This document shows positions 23,913 through 32,468 of a DNA stretch of 38,098 nt, piece after piece (position 1 is the first letter of the stretch; each line of letters begins with the position of its first letter). Source of the stretch: Lachnospiraceae bacterium (GTDB taxonomy: Bacteria > Bacillota > Clostridia > Lachnospirales > Lachnospiraceae); NCBI GenBank assembly GCA_024695605.1, contig JAILHW010000026.1, forward strand, positions 1 through 38,098, given 5' to 3'. The position numbers and the translations under genes are program-made. The notes beneath the pieces were generated by a model. That model was not told the DNA's origin and ran no database searches. It saw only the letters and a program-made list of their open reading frames with translations.

Positions 23913-25085
23913 TTACTTCAATAAGTTTGCGGAGATGACCATTCTCTGAACCTCGCTGGTTCCCTCATAGATCTCCGTAATCTTTGCATCACGCATCATA
24001 CGCTCTACATCATACTCTCTGATGTAGCCATAACCGCCGTGAAGCTGTACACACTTGGTGGTCACTTCCATAGCGATCTCAGCAGCAGCAAGCTTGGCCA
24101 TAGCTGCTTCTACGGAATAAGAGGTCTTGGGGTTCTTTGCAAATTCAGCCTTCTTCATAGCTGCCTTGTAAACCAGAAGCTTGGCAGCCTCTACCTTGGT
24201 AGCCAGGTCAGCCAGTACAAACTGGGTGTTCTGGAACTGTGCAATGCTGCGGCCAAACTGCTTTCTCTCTTTCACATAAGCAATGGTGGTCTCAAGCGCA
24301 CCCTCTGCAAGTCCGAGAGCCTGTGCAGCGATACCGATACGTCCGCCGTCAAGGGTATGCATGGCAATGTTGAAGCCCTTGCCCTTTGCGCCGAGCAGTG
24401 CATCGGCAGGGATGCGGCAGTCGGTGAAGATCAGCTCATAAGTGGAGGATCCGCGGATACCCATCTTGTTTTCCTTGGTACCGAAGGTGAAGCCCGGAGT
24501 ACCCTTCTCTACGATGAAGGAGGAGATCTCTTTCATCATCTTGCCGCGCTTCTCGATCTTGCCGGTAACAGCGATCACGATGTAAACGTCAGCCTCTTTA
24601 CCATTGGTGATGAAGCACTTGGAACCGTTCAGTACCCACTCGTTGGTTGCTTCATCAAAGACAGCCTTGGTCTGCTGTCCCTGTGCATCGGTACCTGCGC
24701 CGGGCTCGGTCAGACCAAATGCACCGATCTTCTTGCCGGATGCAAGATCCGGAAGGTATTTCTGCTTCTGCTCTTCCGTACCATAGGTCAGGATCGGATC
24801 TACACAAAGAGAAGTATGTGCGGAAACGATAACACCGGTGGTACCACAGACCTTGGACAGCTCCTCTACACACATTGCATAGGTCAGAGCGTCACATCCC
24901 TGTCCGCCGTACTCCTTCGGAACGGGGATACCCATAAAACCGTATCTGGCCATTTTCTCAACGGTCTGACGAGGGAAGGTTTCGGTCTCGTCAACTTCCT
25001 GAGCCAGCGGCTTTACTTCGTTTTCGGCAAAATCAGCGAACAGCTGTCTCGCCATTTCATGTTCTTTGCTTAAAGTAAAATCCAT
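23913..25085 (-). CDS. bcd: Butyryl-CoA dehydrogenase (short-chain acyl-CoA dehydrogenase)
   Basis: FAD enzyme that reduces crotonyl-CoA to butyryl-CoA in butyrate formation, together with EtfAB. At 390 residues it has the acyl-CoA dehydrogenase signature GAFGLTEPGAGTDAQGQQT, the flavin segment FITNGKEADVYIVIA, and the C-terminal EIYEGTSEVQRM with the probable catalytic base E374. The N-terminus MDFTLSKEHEMARQLFADFAE is typical of the clostridial enzyme. AAGGAGG lies 11 bases before the ATG. Place in the operon (after hbd, before etfB) makes the butyryl assignment more secure than sequence alone. Confidence 0.95.
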   Translation of the reverse strand: MDFTLSKEHEMARQLFADFAENEVKPLAQEVDETETFPRQTVEKMARYGFMGIPVPKEYGGQGCDALTYAMCVEELSKVCGTTGVIVSAHTSLCVDPILTYGTEEQKQKYLPDLASGKKIGAFGLTEPGAGTDAQGQQTKAVFDEATNEWVLNGSKCFITNGKEADVYIVIAVTGKIEKRGKMMKEISSFIVEKGTPGFTFGTKENKMGIRGSSTYELIFTDCRIPADALLGAKGKGFNIAMHTLDGGRIGIAAQALGLAEGALETTIAYVKERKQFGRSIAQFQNTQFVLADLATKVEAAKLLVYKAAMKKAEFAKNPKTSYSVEAAMAKLAAAEIAMEVTTKCVQLHGGYGYIREYDVERMMRDAKITEIYEGTSEVQRMVISANLLK

Positions 25086-25119
25086 GATTTTTACTTCCTC
25101 CTTATTGATTTATCTTAAA

Positions 25120-25992
25120 TTAGATCGCATCCACAGGTGTTTTGGTGCGGTCTGCATTATATACATAGAAGCCCTTGCCGCTCTTTACGCCGAGGTTGCC
25201 GCCGCGTACCATCTTGCGGATCAGCGGACATGCGCGATACTTGGAATCGCCGGTCTCGTTGTAAAGAACATCCATGATCGCAAGGCAGATGTCCAGTCCT
25301 ACGAAATCGCCCAGCTCCAGGGGACCCATGGGATGGTTTGCGCCAAGCTTCATAGCTGCGTCGATACCCGCTACATCGGATACGCCTTCCATCTTGATGA
25401 AGGCTGCTTCGTTGATCATCGGGATCAGGATACGGTTTACAACAAAGCCTGCTGCCTCGTTTACCTGAACCGGAGTCTTGCCGATCTCCTCGGAGATCTT
25501 CTTGATGGTCTCAACCGTCTCTGCGGGAGTGTTCACACCTGCAATGACCTCGATGAGTTTCATTCTGTCTGCCGGATTGAAGAAATGCATACCAACCATG
25601 GGTCTGTTCAGTCCGTTACCGATCTCGGTGATGGAAAGAGAAGAGGTGTTGGAAGCGAATACACAGCTTTCCTTGCAGATCTTGTCAAGCTCACCAAAGG
25701 TAGTCTTCTTTACTTCCATGTTCTCGAATGCAGCCTCTACGATCAGATCGCAGTCTGCACAGAGGTCTTCCTTCAGACCCGGAGTGATCTTGGCAAGAAT
25801 GCCGTCAACCTGCTCCTGTGTCATTTTGCCTTTCTCTACAAGCTTTGCATAGCCCTTTGCGATCTTGTCCTTTCCGCCTTCAGCCCACTCCTGCTTGATA
25901 TCACACAGAGCCACTTCATAGCCGTCAACCTGCGCGAAAGCCTTTGCAATGCCCTGTCCCATAGTACCGGCACCAATTACGCCTACTTTCAT
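25120..25992 (-). CDS. hbd: 3-hydroxybutyryl-CoA dehydrogenase
   Basis: Reduces acetoacetyl-CoA to 3-hydroxybutyryl-CoA with NAD(P)H. The 290 residues begin MKVGVIGAGTMGQGIAKAF, with the dinucleotide motif GxGxxG at 7-12. The catalytic-histidine block is VGMHFFNPADRMKLIEVI, and the C-terminal helical domain has AAGFVVNRILIPMINEA and MGPLELGDFVGLD. AGGAGG lies seven bases before the ATG. It sits between crt and bcd, with gaps of 66 and 34 bases. Confidence 0.95.
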   Translation of the reverse strand: MKVGVIGAGTMGQGIAKAFAQVDGYEVALCDIKQEWAEGGKDKIAKGYAKLVEKGKMTQEQVDGILAKITPGLKEDLCADCDLIVEAAFENMEVKKTTFGELDKICKESCVFASNTSSLSITEIGNGLNRPMVGMHFFNPADRMKLIEVIAGVNTPAETVETIKKISEEIGKTPVQVNEAAGFVVNRILIPMINEAAFIKMEGVSDVAGIDAAMKLGANHPMGPLELGDFVGLDICLAIMDVLYNETGDSKYRACPLIRKMVRGGNLGVKSGKGFYVYNADRTKTPVDAI

Positions 25993-26058
25993 TGTAGTTC
26001 CTCCTTTATATTGTTTTATTCGATTAAGCCGTCCACGTTTCCGTTATCCGGCCAATTC

Positions 26059-26850
26059 TCAGCAGTTCTTGAAGGGAACAACCTTCAGTTTTTTCTCTTT
26101 GTCCTTCTCTAAGAAGTTGCCCATTCCGGCCTTCTGATCTTCGGTCTCGAAGCAGTCGCCAAAGAGCTTCTCCTCGATCACGATCGCCTGGTCCATATCC
26201 ACCTGAAGGCCTTCGTTGATCGCCTTCTTGCAGTTGCGTACTGCAATGGGAGCGTTCATGGCGATCCCTGCTGCCATCTTCTGTGCTGCAGGCATCAGCT
26301 CCTCAGCAGGATAAACCGCATTCACAAGACCGATCCTGTATGCCTCATCTGCCTTGATGTTACGGGCAGTGTAGATCAGCTGCTTTGCCATACCGGGGCT
26401 TACCAGACGGGCCAGTCTCTGGGTTCCGCCAAAGCCGGGGGTGATGCCGAGGCCTACCTCGGGCTGACCAAAGATGGCATTCTCAGAGCAGATGCGGATA
26501 TCGCAGCTCATGGAGATCTCGCAGCCGCCGCCCAGTGCAAAGCCGTTTACGGCAGCGATCACGGGGATCGGGAAGGTCTCAAGCTTTCTGAAGATGTCAT
26601 TGCCCTTCTTGCCGAATGCCTCGCCCTCTGCCTTTGTCAGAGTGCTCATCTCGCCGATGTCAGCGCCGGCTACAAAGGATTTCTCGCCTGCGCCTGTCAG
26701 GATCAGGCAACGGATGGTGGAAAGATCCACCTGGTCAAGTGTCTCGGAAAGCTCTTCCAGGACCTGGGAATTCAATGCATTCAGAGCCTTCTCACGGCTG
26801 ATGGTGATGGTTCCGACTGCGCCTTCGGTTTCGTATTTGATAAATTCCAT
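26059..26850 (-). CDS. crt: Crotonase (3-hydroxybutyryl-CoA dehydratase)
   Basis: Dehydrates 3-hydroxybutyryl-CoA to crotonyl-CoA. The 263-residue enoyl-CoA hydratase fold shows the oxyanion-hole segments FVAGADIGEM and FALGGGCEISMSCDIR, and GQPEVGLGITPGFGGTQRL. The two catalytic glutamates of the family correspond to E111 and E131. AGGAG lies six bases before the ATG. It is the second gene of the butyrate operon, 97 bases after thl, with a stem-loop in the gap. Confidence 0.95.
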   Translation of the reverse strand: MEFIKYETEGAVGTITISREKALNALNSQVLEELSETLDQVDLSTIRCLILTGAGEKSFVAGADIGEMSTLTKAEGEAFGKKGNDIFRKLETFPIPVIAAVNGFALGGGCEISMSCDIRICSENAIFGQPEVGLGITPGFGGTQRLARLVSPGMAKQLIYTARNIKADEAYRIGLVNAVYPAEELMPAAQKMAAGIAMNAPIAVRNCKKAINEGLQVDMDQAIVIEEKLFGDCFETEDQKAGMGNFLEKDKEKKLKVVPFKNC

Positions 26851-26898
26851 AGCGTTCTCCTTTTGGGGTGTAAAAATATCTTCTTATAAGCGCAACGA

Positions 26899-26931
26899 AT
26901 CGCAGAAAGCGGAAAAACCGCCTTCTGCGAT
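26899..26931 (-). other. Stem-loop in the thl-crt gap
   Basis: ATCGCAGAAAGCGG and CCGCCTTCTGCGAT pair with one mismatch around an AAAAA loop (14-base stem). No T run follows on the minus strand, so it is unlikely to be a full terminator; a processing or stability hairpin downstream of thl is more likely. Confidence 0.7.
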
Positions 26932-26947
26932 CATATCAATCTTATAG

Positions 26948-28147
26948 TCAGTCTTCTCTCTCAACGATGGTAGCACAACCCATACCGCCACCGATGCAGA
27001 GGGTTGCAAGACCCTTCTTGGCACCCTTTGCTTCCATCTCGTGAAGGAGGGTTACCAGGATTCTGGCTCCGGAAGCTCCTACGGGATGCCCGAGTGCGAT
27101 CGCGCCGCCGTTCGGATTGAGCTGCTTATCAACATCAATGCCCAGCTCCTTGCCGACTGCTACGGACTGTGCTGCAAATGCCTCATTGGCCTCGATGATG
27201 TCGAAGTCCTCGATCTTGTAGCCGGCCTTCTCCATTGCCTTCTTGGAAGCGGGAACAGGACCGATACCCATAACCTCGGGTCTGCAGCCTGCAAGTGCAC
27301 CTGCAACGAAGGTAGCCATGGGCTTTACGCCAAGCTCTTTTGCCTTCTCTTCGCTCATCACTACGATGGCAGCTGCACCGTCGTTGATACCGGATGCATT
27401 ACCAGCGGTTACGAAGCCGTCCGGATTGATGGGACGAAGCTTTGCAAGACCTTCGATGGTGGAGCCTGCTCTGGGGCCCTCATCGGTATCGAACAGAACG
27501 GTCTCTTTTTTCTTCTTGATCTCAACGGGAACGATCTCTTTCTTGAAGGCGCCGTTCTCCTGTGCTGCGCAAGCCTTGAGCTGACTCTTTAATGCAAACT
27601 CATCAAGCTCCTCACGGGTGAGGTTCCACTCTCTTGCGATGTTGTCAGCGGTGGTGATCATATGGTAATCATTGAAGGCATCCCAAAGTGCATCGTTTAC
27701 CATCGTATCCACGATTCCGCCCTTGCTCTGGCTGGGCCACATCATACGATAGCCGTATCTGCCGTTCGGCATTGCAAACGGAGCCATGGACATGTTCTCC
27801 ATACCGCCTGCTACAACGATGTCCGCATCGCCTGCCTGGATCATCTGCGCTGCCATGTTTACGCAGTTCAGACCGGAACCGCAAACAACGTTCACCGTAA
27901 CTGCCGGAACCTCATTGGGGATCCCTGCATGGATGCTGGCCTGACGGGCAACGTTCTGACCCTGACCTGCCTGGATGACACATCCCATGTAAACATGATC
28001 CACATCTTCCGGTTTCACGCCTGCACGATTGAGCGCTTCCTTAATTACAATAGAACCGAGTTTTTCCGCCGGAGTGGTGGAAAGACCGCCGCCCATTGTA
28101 CCGATCGCAGTACGACAAGCACCTGCTAAAACCACTTTTTTTGCCAT
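26948..28147 (-). CDS. thl: Acetyl-CoA acetyltransferase (thiolase)
   Basis: Condenses two acetyl-CoA to acetoacetyl-CoA, the entry step to butyrate. The 399 residues carry the three thiolase landmarks: the nucleophile C89 in [12 protein letters not shown]354 in [13 protein letters not shown], and C384 in LCIGGGMGC. The track start five codons earlier reads across the ribosome binding site GGAGG; the ATG at 28147 is eight bases after it and begins [16 protein letters not shown], the usual start. It is the first gene of the operon and has its own promoter. Confidence 0.96.
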   Translation of the reverse strand: MAKKVVLAGACRTAIGTMGGGLSTTPAEKLGSIVIKEALNRAGVKPEDVDHVYMGCVIQAGQGQNVARQASIHAGIPNEVPAVTVNVVCGSGLNCVNMAAQMIQAGDADIVVAGGMENMSMAPFAMPNGRYGYRMMWPSQSKGGIVDTMVNDALWDAFNDYHMITTADNIAREWNLTREELDEFALKSQLKACAAQENGAFKKEIVPVEIKKKKETVLFDTDEGPRAGSTIEGLAKLRPINPDGFVTAGNASGINDGAAAIVVMSEEKAKELGVKPMATFVAGALAGCRPEVMGIGPVPASKKAMEKAGYKIEDFDIIEANEAFAAQSVAVGKELGIDVDKQLNPNGGAIALGHPVGASGARILVTLLHEMEAKGAKKGLATLCIGGGMGCATIVERED

Positions 28148-28222
28148 ATTTGTTTCCTCCATTTTTATTTTTTCGGTAATGACTCCTGCCTGTTAAATTT
28201 TTGTCATTGTCCGCTACGAATT

Positions 28223-28251
28223 ATTCTAACATAGCGGGCCTACATTTGCAA
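28223..28251 (-). promoter_or_regulatory. Promoter of the thl-crt-hbd-bcd-etfB-etfA operon
   Basis: TTGCAA (28251-28246), a 17-base spacer ending in TGT, and TAGAAT (28228-28223) form a good sigma-A promoter with an extended -10. The -35 hexamer lies inside the last codons of the 1151-residue gene. The leader to the thl ATG is about 70 bases and holds no strong hairpin. Confidence 0.75.
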
Positions 28252-31200
28252 TCCCTTTGCGGGCGGTTTTACCATTTTCCCGAGCCTGACTCCGAGATGC
28301 TCCACGATCTCCAATCTGGCCTTGCCTTTATCGGTAATGGGCCCCATCAGAATTCCCTTTCGTTTGTCAAAATACACAAGGGATTTGTTGCGCAGGGAAA
28401 CCAGCTCGCTTTTGCCCACCTGGCCATTCGAGACCTTTGCCGTCCGGATCACACGGCCCAGCTGATTATACAGCTTTTCCATATAGCCCGAGCGGAACTT
28501 CCCGTTATAGGCATACAGGTTCTTCAGGGCAGTCGCACTCTTCTCGAGGAAATTCAGATCCTTTCTGTCGAGTCTGATCATCTCTTCCTCCCCGACGGCT
28601 CTTCCATGACTTTTCTCCCGCTCCTCGGCGCGCTTGGCTCCTGCCACATCCTTGGAAAGATGCCTTTGTACCTCCTCCATGTAGCAGGTATAAATGTTCT
28701 TCGGACTTGTGGCACGGCGCATGGCGTTTTTCAAAAGCTCCTTTTGAGAAAGCACCTGCTCCAGCATGGCCTGAGTATTTTTCTGCACATCCACGGTCGA
28801 AAGCATCCCCATAGCGGTAACGCGGATCTTATCCTGCCGGTCCGCATCCTGCGGTCTGGTGGTATGTCCGAAGAAGGTCTTCTTAGCGGACTGGCTGCCA
28901 AGGATCCCGCATACGATCAGGGAAGCTGCATCCTCCTGCTCCCTCGGATCATCCGGATTCAACACCCGCTCCCCGATCCTGGTGCAGACGGCCTGCTTTT
29001 TGTGGCTTAATTCCGATAACACCTTTCTCTCCTCGATCCAGGGATAGCCCCGGTGCGGGAAAAAGGTAGCCGGGCGTTTTTGCTGATCCGCAAGCATAGC
29101 CAGATACACCTGTCCCTCCGGTGTTTTCATCAGCTCGTCCTTGACCGCTTTATAAAAGTTGAATTTCGGATCCCCCTGCTCTACCGTTTTCATCTCGTAT
29201 TTGATCATCGGCAGAGCATCCTTCACCCGATCACTGAAGTGAACAGGCTCGCCCCGTTTTTCGATGTACAGCTGCTCGGTCTTTTCCCACTTCAAAAGCT
29301 CCTCGGCAAAGCGCGCCGGATTCGCGGAATTGTAAGCGTTCTGCAGGCTTAAAAAGAGCCGCTCCTCCTTGAGACTCAAAACATCATGAATACACTTTGC
29401 ACTCTCATAAAGGTTCACCGCCAGTCTGTCGTCCACCGCCTGCATTTCATGGAAATGCAGCAAAAGATCGGTAAAATCAGACTCGTTCAGGATCTGATGC
29501 TGATTCAGAAAATGGTTGTAGGATTCTCCGTACTGATTTCCTGCGGAGGATACCAGATTGAAAACAGCCCTTGCCATGTTCTGCTCTTCCCTGTTTGCAA
29601 AATACGGCAGCTGCTTACTCTGCAGGTCCATTACAAACCCGTCATACATGATGTCGTTGGTATAAAATGCAAGCGGCAGCTCCTTGCAATGGGCGCCGGT
29701 ATAGGTCCGCATATACAGATCATCCGGCATCACCTCGGCCAAAAAGCCACGGCCGGGTACGCCGGCCTGTTGCCGGCGCGTATTCTGCCTTTCGTTATCA
29801 TTCCAGATCCCGCGATCCCTGTTTGCCCTGACAGAGGCACTTCTGAGATTCTTTAAAACGGGATTGTCCTTCAGCTCCTGGAGCTTCACCTTCCCTTCTA
29901 TATCGATGAACTGATCCGGATTCATTTCGGAAAACTTCAGATTGGGGGCTCTTTGTGCCATATCGGACAGGACCATCAAATAGGAATCCAGATACTGCAA
30001 GGCTTTTCTCTGGCCCTCTGTCAGCTCCTCGGGATTCTTTTCATTGGTACCGCTAAGCCACATGGGATTTCCAAACTCATCAAAATACTGGGCGGAGCCG
30101 TTTTTGATCTCCTTTACAAACTGTGAGAGACTCCGATAGACCGCGGAAACCCTGGCCTCCTTCAAATTGATCTGGGTCAGCTTGGAAAAGACCTGATCCA
30201 TTGCCTTTTTCTGATCGGTTCCCTCCTCCACATCATAGACATCATACACATTGGCGATGGCAGTCAGCAAAAGATCATGCTCGTTCTTATCCCACCCGAC
30301 ACCGCCCATCAGGGATCTGAAATCCACGAAGTTTCCGCCGCCGAAGAAGGGCCGGCCTACATAATCGATGGGAATCTTGAACTTTTCCGGCGCATTCACA
30401 GCCGCCACCGCAGCCGGCTCCAGGTTTTTCATCTCCTCCCGGATCTCGGGCAGCAGCTCTTCAACGGCCTTCTGTTTGTCCAGTGCTTCCTGCCGCTCCT
30501 TTTGATACGCCTGCTCCGCTTCGTCTGATCTGCTATTGGCGGCGCTTTTCAAAAGCTCCACATTGACCTTTTTCGGAAGATAGGTTTTATGGACGCAGAA
30601 AGCGCCCTCGGTAACCTGATAATTGGTGCGAAGCTGACTGTCCCCGTCCCCAAGATCCACATCCCCGCTCCTGGCGATCACAAGTCCTGTCTGATGACGG
30701 TCATCCAGGTTAAATACCAGCTGCTCCTCCTTGGCATCAACGGTCACCTCTCCGTCATCATGGATGCGGGTATTCGGCTGTGAGGTACGATACAGGATAT
30801 TGCCTTCCTTCGAAAGCACCATATCCTCCAGCCAGTTCAGCGTCATAACGCCTGCATTGACACCGTTCATGGCCGGTCCCAAAACCGTAGCCAGATCCTC
30901 CGTGATGGTCTGATCCGAGCTGTTGTCATTCTTTGCGCCGGGTGCGGAATCCTTGTAGGAAACCTTGTCGCCTTCAATGCCCACGATGGTGATATAGTGT
31001 CCGTCCATCATCACACCCACAGGGGAATGATGGTCACGGATCGCCTCAGTGATCTGCTTTTTTGCGATCTCCAGCACCTTTTGGAAGTAGGCTTCTCTGT
31101 CCTCCTCCCGGGGCTCGCGACCAAACGCCTGTCGGTATGGCCAGATCTCTGTACTTCGTATCATGGTATTGGGCAAAAGCTGATGGGTCAGATCCCCCAT

Positions 31201-31695
31201 ATCCACCATATTCTGGGCGCTGTCTGTATTCATATCCCTGTCAGCATCCTGCGAAAAGCCCTCCTGGGGCATCGGCGGACGATAGGCGCGGATATCCTCC
31301 TGCGTCAGATCCATGATCCCGCGGCTTTGCAGCGCCAGCTGGTAAAAGCAGGACCAGCAGCCGTAGGTCGCCGTCTGGTAGGACGGAAGATGCAGATCCT
31401 TTAGCTGGTAGGATGCCTGATCGCCCTCTCCCTTTACCTCAACCTCCGTTGCCCTGCTCTGATAGGTGCCGTCCGTAAGGCTTTTTTGTACTGCCTGCAC
31501 CTTTTGGGACAGCTTGCCCACACTGGCCATTCTGTGCTGTAGGTACGCAACCTCCTGCGGACTCAGCTGTCCCTGATTTTGCTGCATAAAGTCCTGCAAA
31601 GCCTGCGGGTCATTGCTGTTTCGGATAGTCGCCGGAATCTTAGTATTGCCCAGATTCAGGTATTCCCAGTTGTTTTTTTGGATTTTTTTCGGCAT
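28240..31695 (-). CDS. Large protein of unknown function with a putative papain/C39-like cysteine peptidase domain
   Basis: Not recognised as a named family. The 1151-residue chain has no signal peptide and no membrane segment, so it is cytoplasmic or exported by an unusual route. Residues about 100-260 suggest a papain-fold cysteine peptidase: Q107 and C113 in YQTATYGCWSCFYQLAL (Cys followed by Trp, as in papain), H233 in DGHYITIVGIEGDKVSYKD, and D249 in that segment. The H-x-x-x-V-G ... Y-x-D pattern is typical of C39/papain-like domains. A charged helical stretch at about 400-450 (EAEQAYQKERQEALDKQKAVEE) follows, and then about 700 mostly helical, unassigned residues. The C-terminus is basic. 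AGGAG lies nine bases before the ATG. It stands alone between the hpf terminator and the thl promoter. Peptidase activity is inference from the motif pattern. Confidence 0.6.
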   Translation of the reverse strand: MPKKIQKNNWEYLNLGNTKIPATIRNSNDPQALQDFMQQNQGQLSPQEVAYLQHRMASVGKLSQKVQAVQKSLTDGTYQSRATEVEVKGEGDQASYQLKDLHLPSYQTATYGCWSCFYQLALQSRGIMDLTQEDIRAYRPPMPQEGFSQDADRDMNTDSAQNMVDMGDLTHQLLPNTMIRSTEIWPYRQAFGREPREEDREAYFQKVLEIAKKQITEAIRDHHSPVGVMMDGHYITIVGIEGDKVSYKDSAPGAKNDNSSDQTITEDLATVLGPAMNGVNAGVMTLNWLEDMVLSKEGNILYRTSQPNTRIHDDGEVTVDAKEEQLVFNLDDRHQTGLVIARSGDVDLGDGDSQLRTNYQVTEGAFCVHKTYLPKKVNVELLKSAANSRSDEAEQAYQKERQEALDKQKAVEELLPEIREEMKNLEPAAVAAVNAPEKFKIPIDYVGRPFFGGGNFVDFRSLMGGVGWDKNEHDLLLTAIANVYDVYDVEEGTDQKKAMDQVFSKLTQINLKEARVSAVYRSLSQFVKEIKNGSAQYFDEFGNPMWLSGTNEKNPEELTEGQRKALQYLDSYLMVLSDMAQRAPNLKFSEMNPDQFIDIEGKVKLQELKDNPVLKNLRSASVRANRDRGIWNDNERQNTRRQQAGVPGRGFLAEVMPDDLYMRTYTGAHCKELPLAFYTNDIMYDGFVMDLQSKQLPYFANREEQNMARAVFNLVSSAGNQYGESYNHFLNQHQILNESDFTDLLLHFHEMQAVDDRLAVNLYESAKCIHDVLSLKEERLFLSLQNAYNSANPARFAEELLKWEKTEQLYIEKRGEPVHFSDRVKDALPMIKYEMKTVEQGDPKFNFYKAVKDELMKTPEGQVYLAMLADQQKRPATFFPHRGYPWIEERKVLSELSHKKQAVCTRIGERVLNPDDPREQEDAASLIVCGILGSQSAKKTFFGHTTRPQDADRQDKIRVTAMGMLSTVDVQKNTQAMLEQVLSQKELLKNAMRRATSPKNIYTCYMEEVQRHLSKDVAGAKRAEEREKSHGRAVGEEEMIRLDRKDLNFLEKSATALKNLYAYNGKFRSGYMEKLYNQLGRVIRTAKVSNGQVGKSELVSLRNKSLVYFDKRKGILMGPITDKGKARLEIVEHLGVRLGKMVKPPAKGLQM

Positions 31696-31781
31696 ATCGG
31701 TATTCTCCTGATGGGTTAACAGTCTCTCTGACTAAAATAGGCCGCATTTCCGATTTCGGTTGAACTGTAAAAGAAAAAAAA

Positions 31782-31812
31782 GTATCTGCCGCAGATTCTG
31801 CAGCAGATACTC
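31782..31812 (-). terminator. Intrinsic terminator of the hibernation factor gene
   Basis: AGTATCTGC pairs with GCAGATACT, with an inner GCAGA/TCTGC pair, giving a long interrupted stem. On the minus strand it is followed by eight T residues and more T-rich sequence. It lies 20 bases after the hpf stop. Confidence 0.9.
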
Positions 31813-31831
31813 TTACCTGTCCGATTTTTAC

Positions 31832-32362
31832 TTATGCTTCCGGCTCGATCAGACCGTAGGTGCCGCCTTTTCTCTTATAGACTACGTTCACCTGATCCGT
31901 CTCTGCATTGATGAATACGTAGAAGCTGTGTCCCAAAAGCTCCATCTGTACGCAGGCATCTTCGGGATATAAGGGCTTGATATCAAACTTCTTACTGCGG
32001 ATGATCTTGACATCCTCCTCGTCCATGAAATCCTTCTCAATGTATTCCTGCTTAAAGTAGGTTCCTGCTCCCTGATGCTTATCTACCAGTTTGCTCTTAT
32101 ACTTCTTAAGCTGTCTCTCAATGATCTCCTCTACCAGATCGATGGAAACATACATATCGTTGCTGACCTGCTCCGACCGGATGATATTGCCCTTTACCGG
32201 GATCGTGACTTCAATTTTCTGGCGTTCCTTCTCTACGCTCAGTGTGACATTGACCTCAGTCTCCGGTGTGAAGTATTTCTCGAGCTTGCCGATCTTTTCC
32301 TCCACTGCGCTCCGAAGTCCGGGCGTTACCTCGATGTTCTTTCCAATGATGATGAATTTCAT
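31832..32362 (-). CDS. hpf: Ribosome hibernation promoting factor, long form
   Basis: Binds 30S subunits and drives pairing of 70S ribosomes into inactive 100S dimers in stationary phase or stress. The N-terminal domain (MKFIIIGKNIEVTPGLRSAVEEKIGKLEKYF) is the YfiA/HPF fold; after a linker, the C-terminal dimerisation domain has KKFDIKPLYPEDACVQMELLGHSFYVF, which marks the long Firmicute form. The track start is a GTG at 32374; an ATG at 32368 is also possible, but the ATG at 32362 gives the family-standard N-terminus and lies eight bases after AGGTGG. That gives 176 residues. It is a single-gene transcript with its own promoter and terminator. Confidence 0.95.
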   Translation of the reverse strand: MKFIIIGKNIEVTPGLRSAVEEKIGKLEKYFTPETEVNVTLSVEKERQKIEVTIPVKGNIIRSEQVSNDMYVSIDLVEEIIERQLKKYKSKLVDKHQGAGTYFKQEYIEKDFMDEEDVKIIRSKKFDIKPLYPEDACVQMELLGHSFYVFINAETDQVNVVYKRKGGTYGLIEPEA

Positions 32363-32427
32363 ACCCATCGCCACCTTTCTTTATATATTCTGAATGTCGT
32401 AATGTACGTATTAAAATGCGTTAACTA

Positions 32428-32456
32428 AGTATAGCATATCTGATTTTTCAGGGCAA
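32428..32456 (-). promoter_or_regulatory. Promoter of the hibernation factor gene
   Basis: TTGCCC (32456-32451), a 17-base spacer ending in TGC, and TATACT (32433-32428) form a well-spaced sigma-A promoter with an extended -10, about 66 bases before the start codon and directly after the pilB stop. Confidence 0.75.
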
Positions 32457-32468
32457 GAAATATCCTGT

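Noticed and set aside
24039-25073. 344-residue plus-strand ORF opposite bcd, and similar frames at 25066-26112, 22181-23071 and 2865-3779
   Set aside because: All lie antisense to well-identified enzymes and show no family features.
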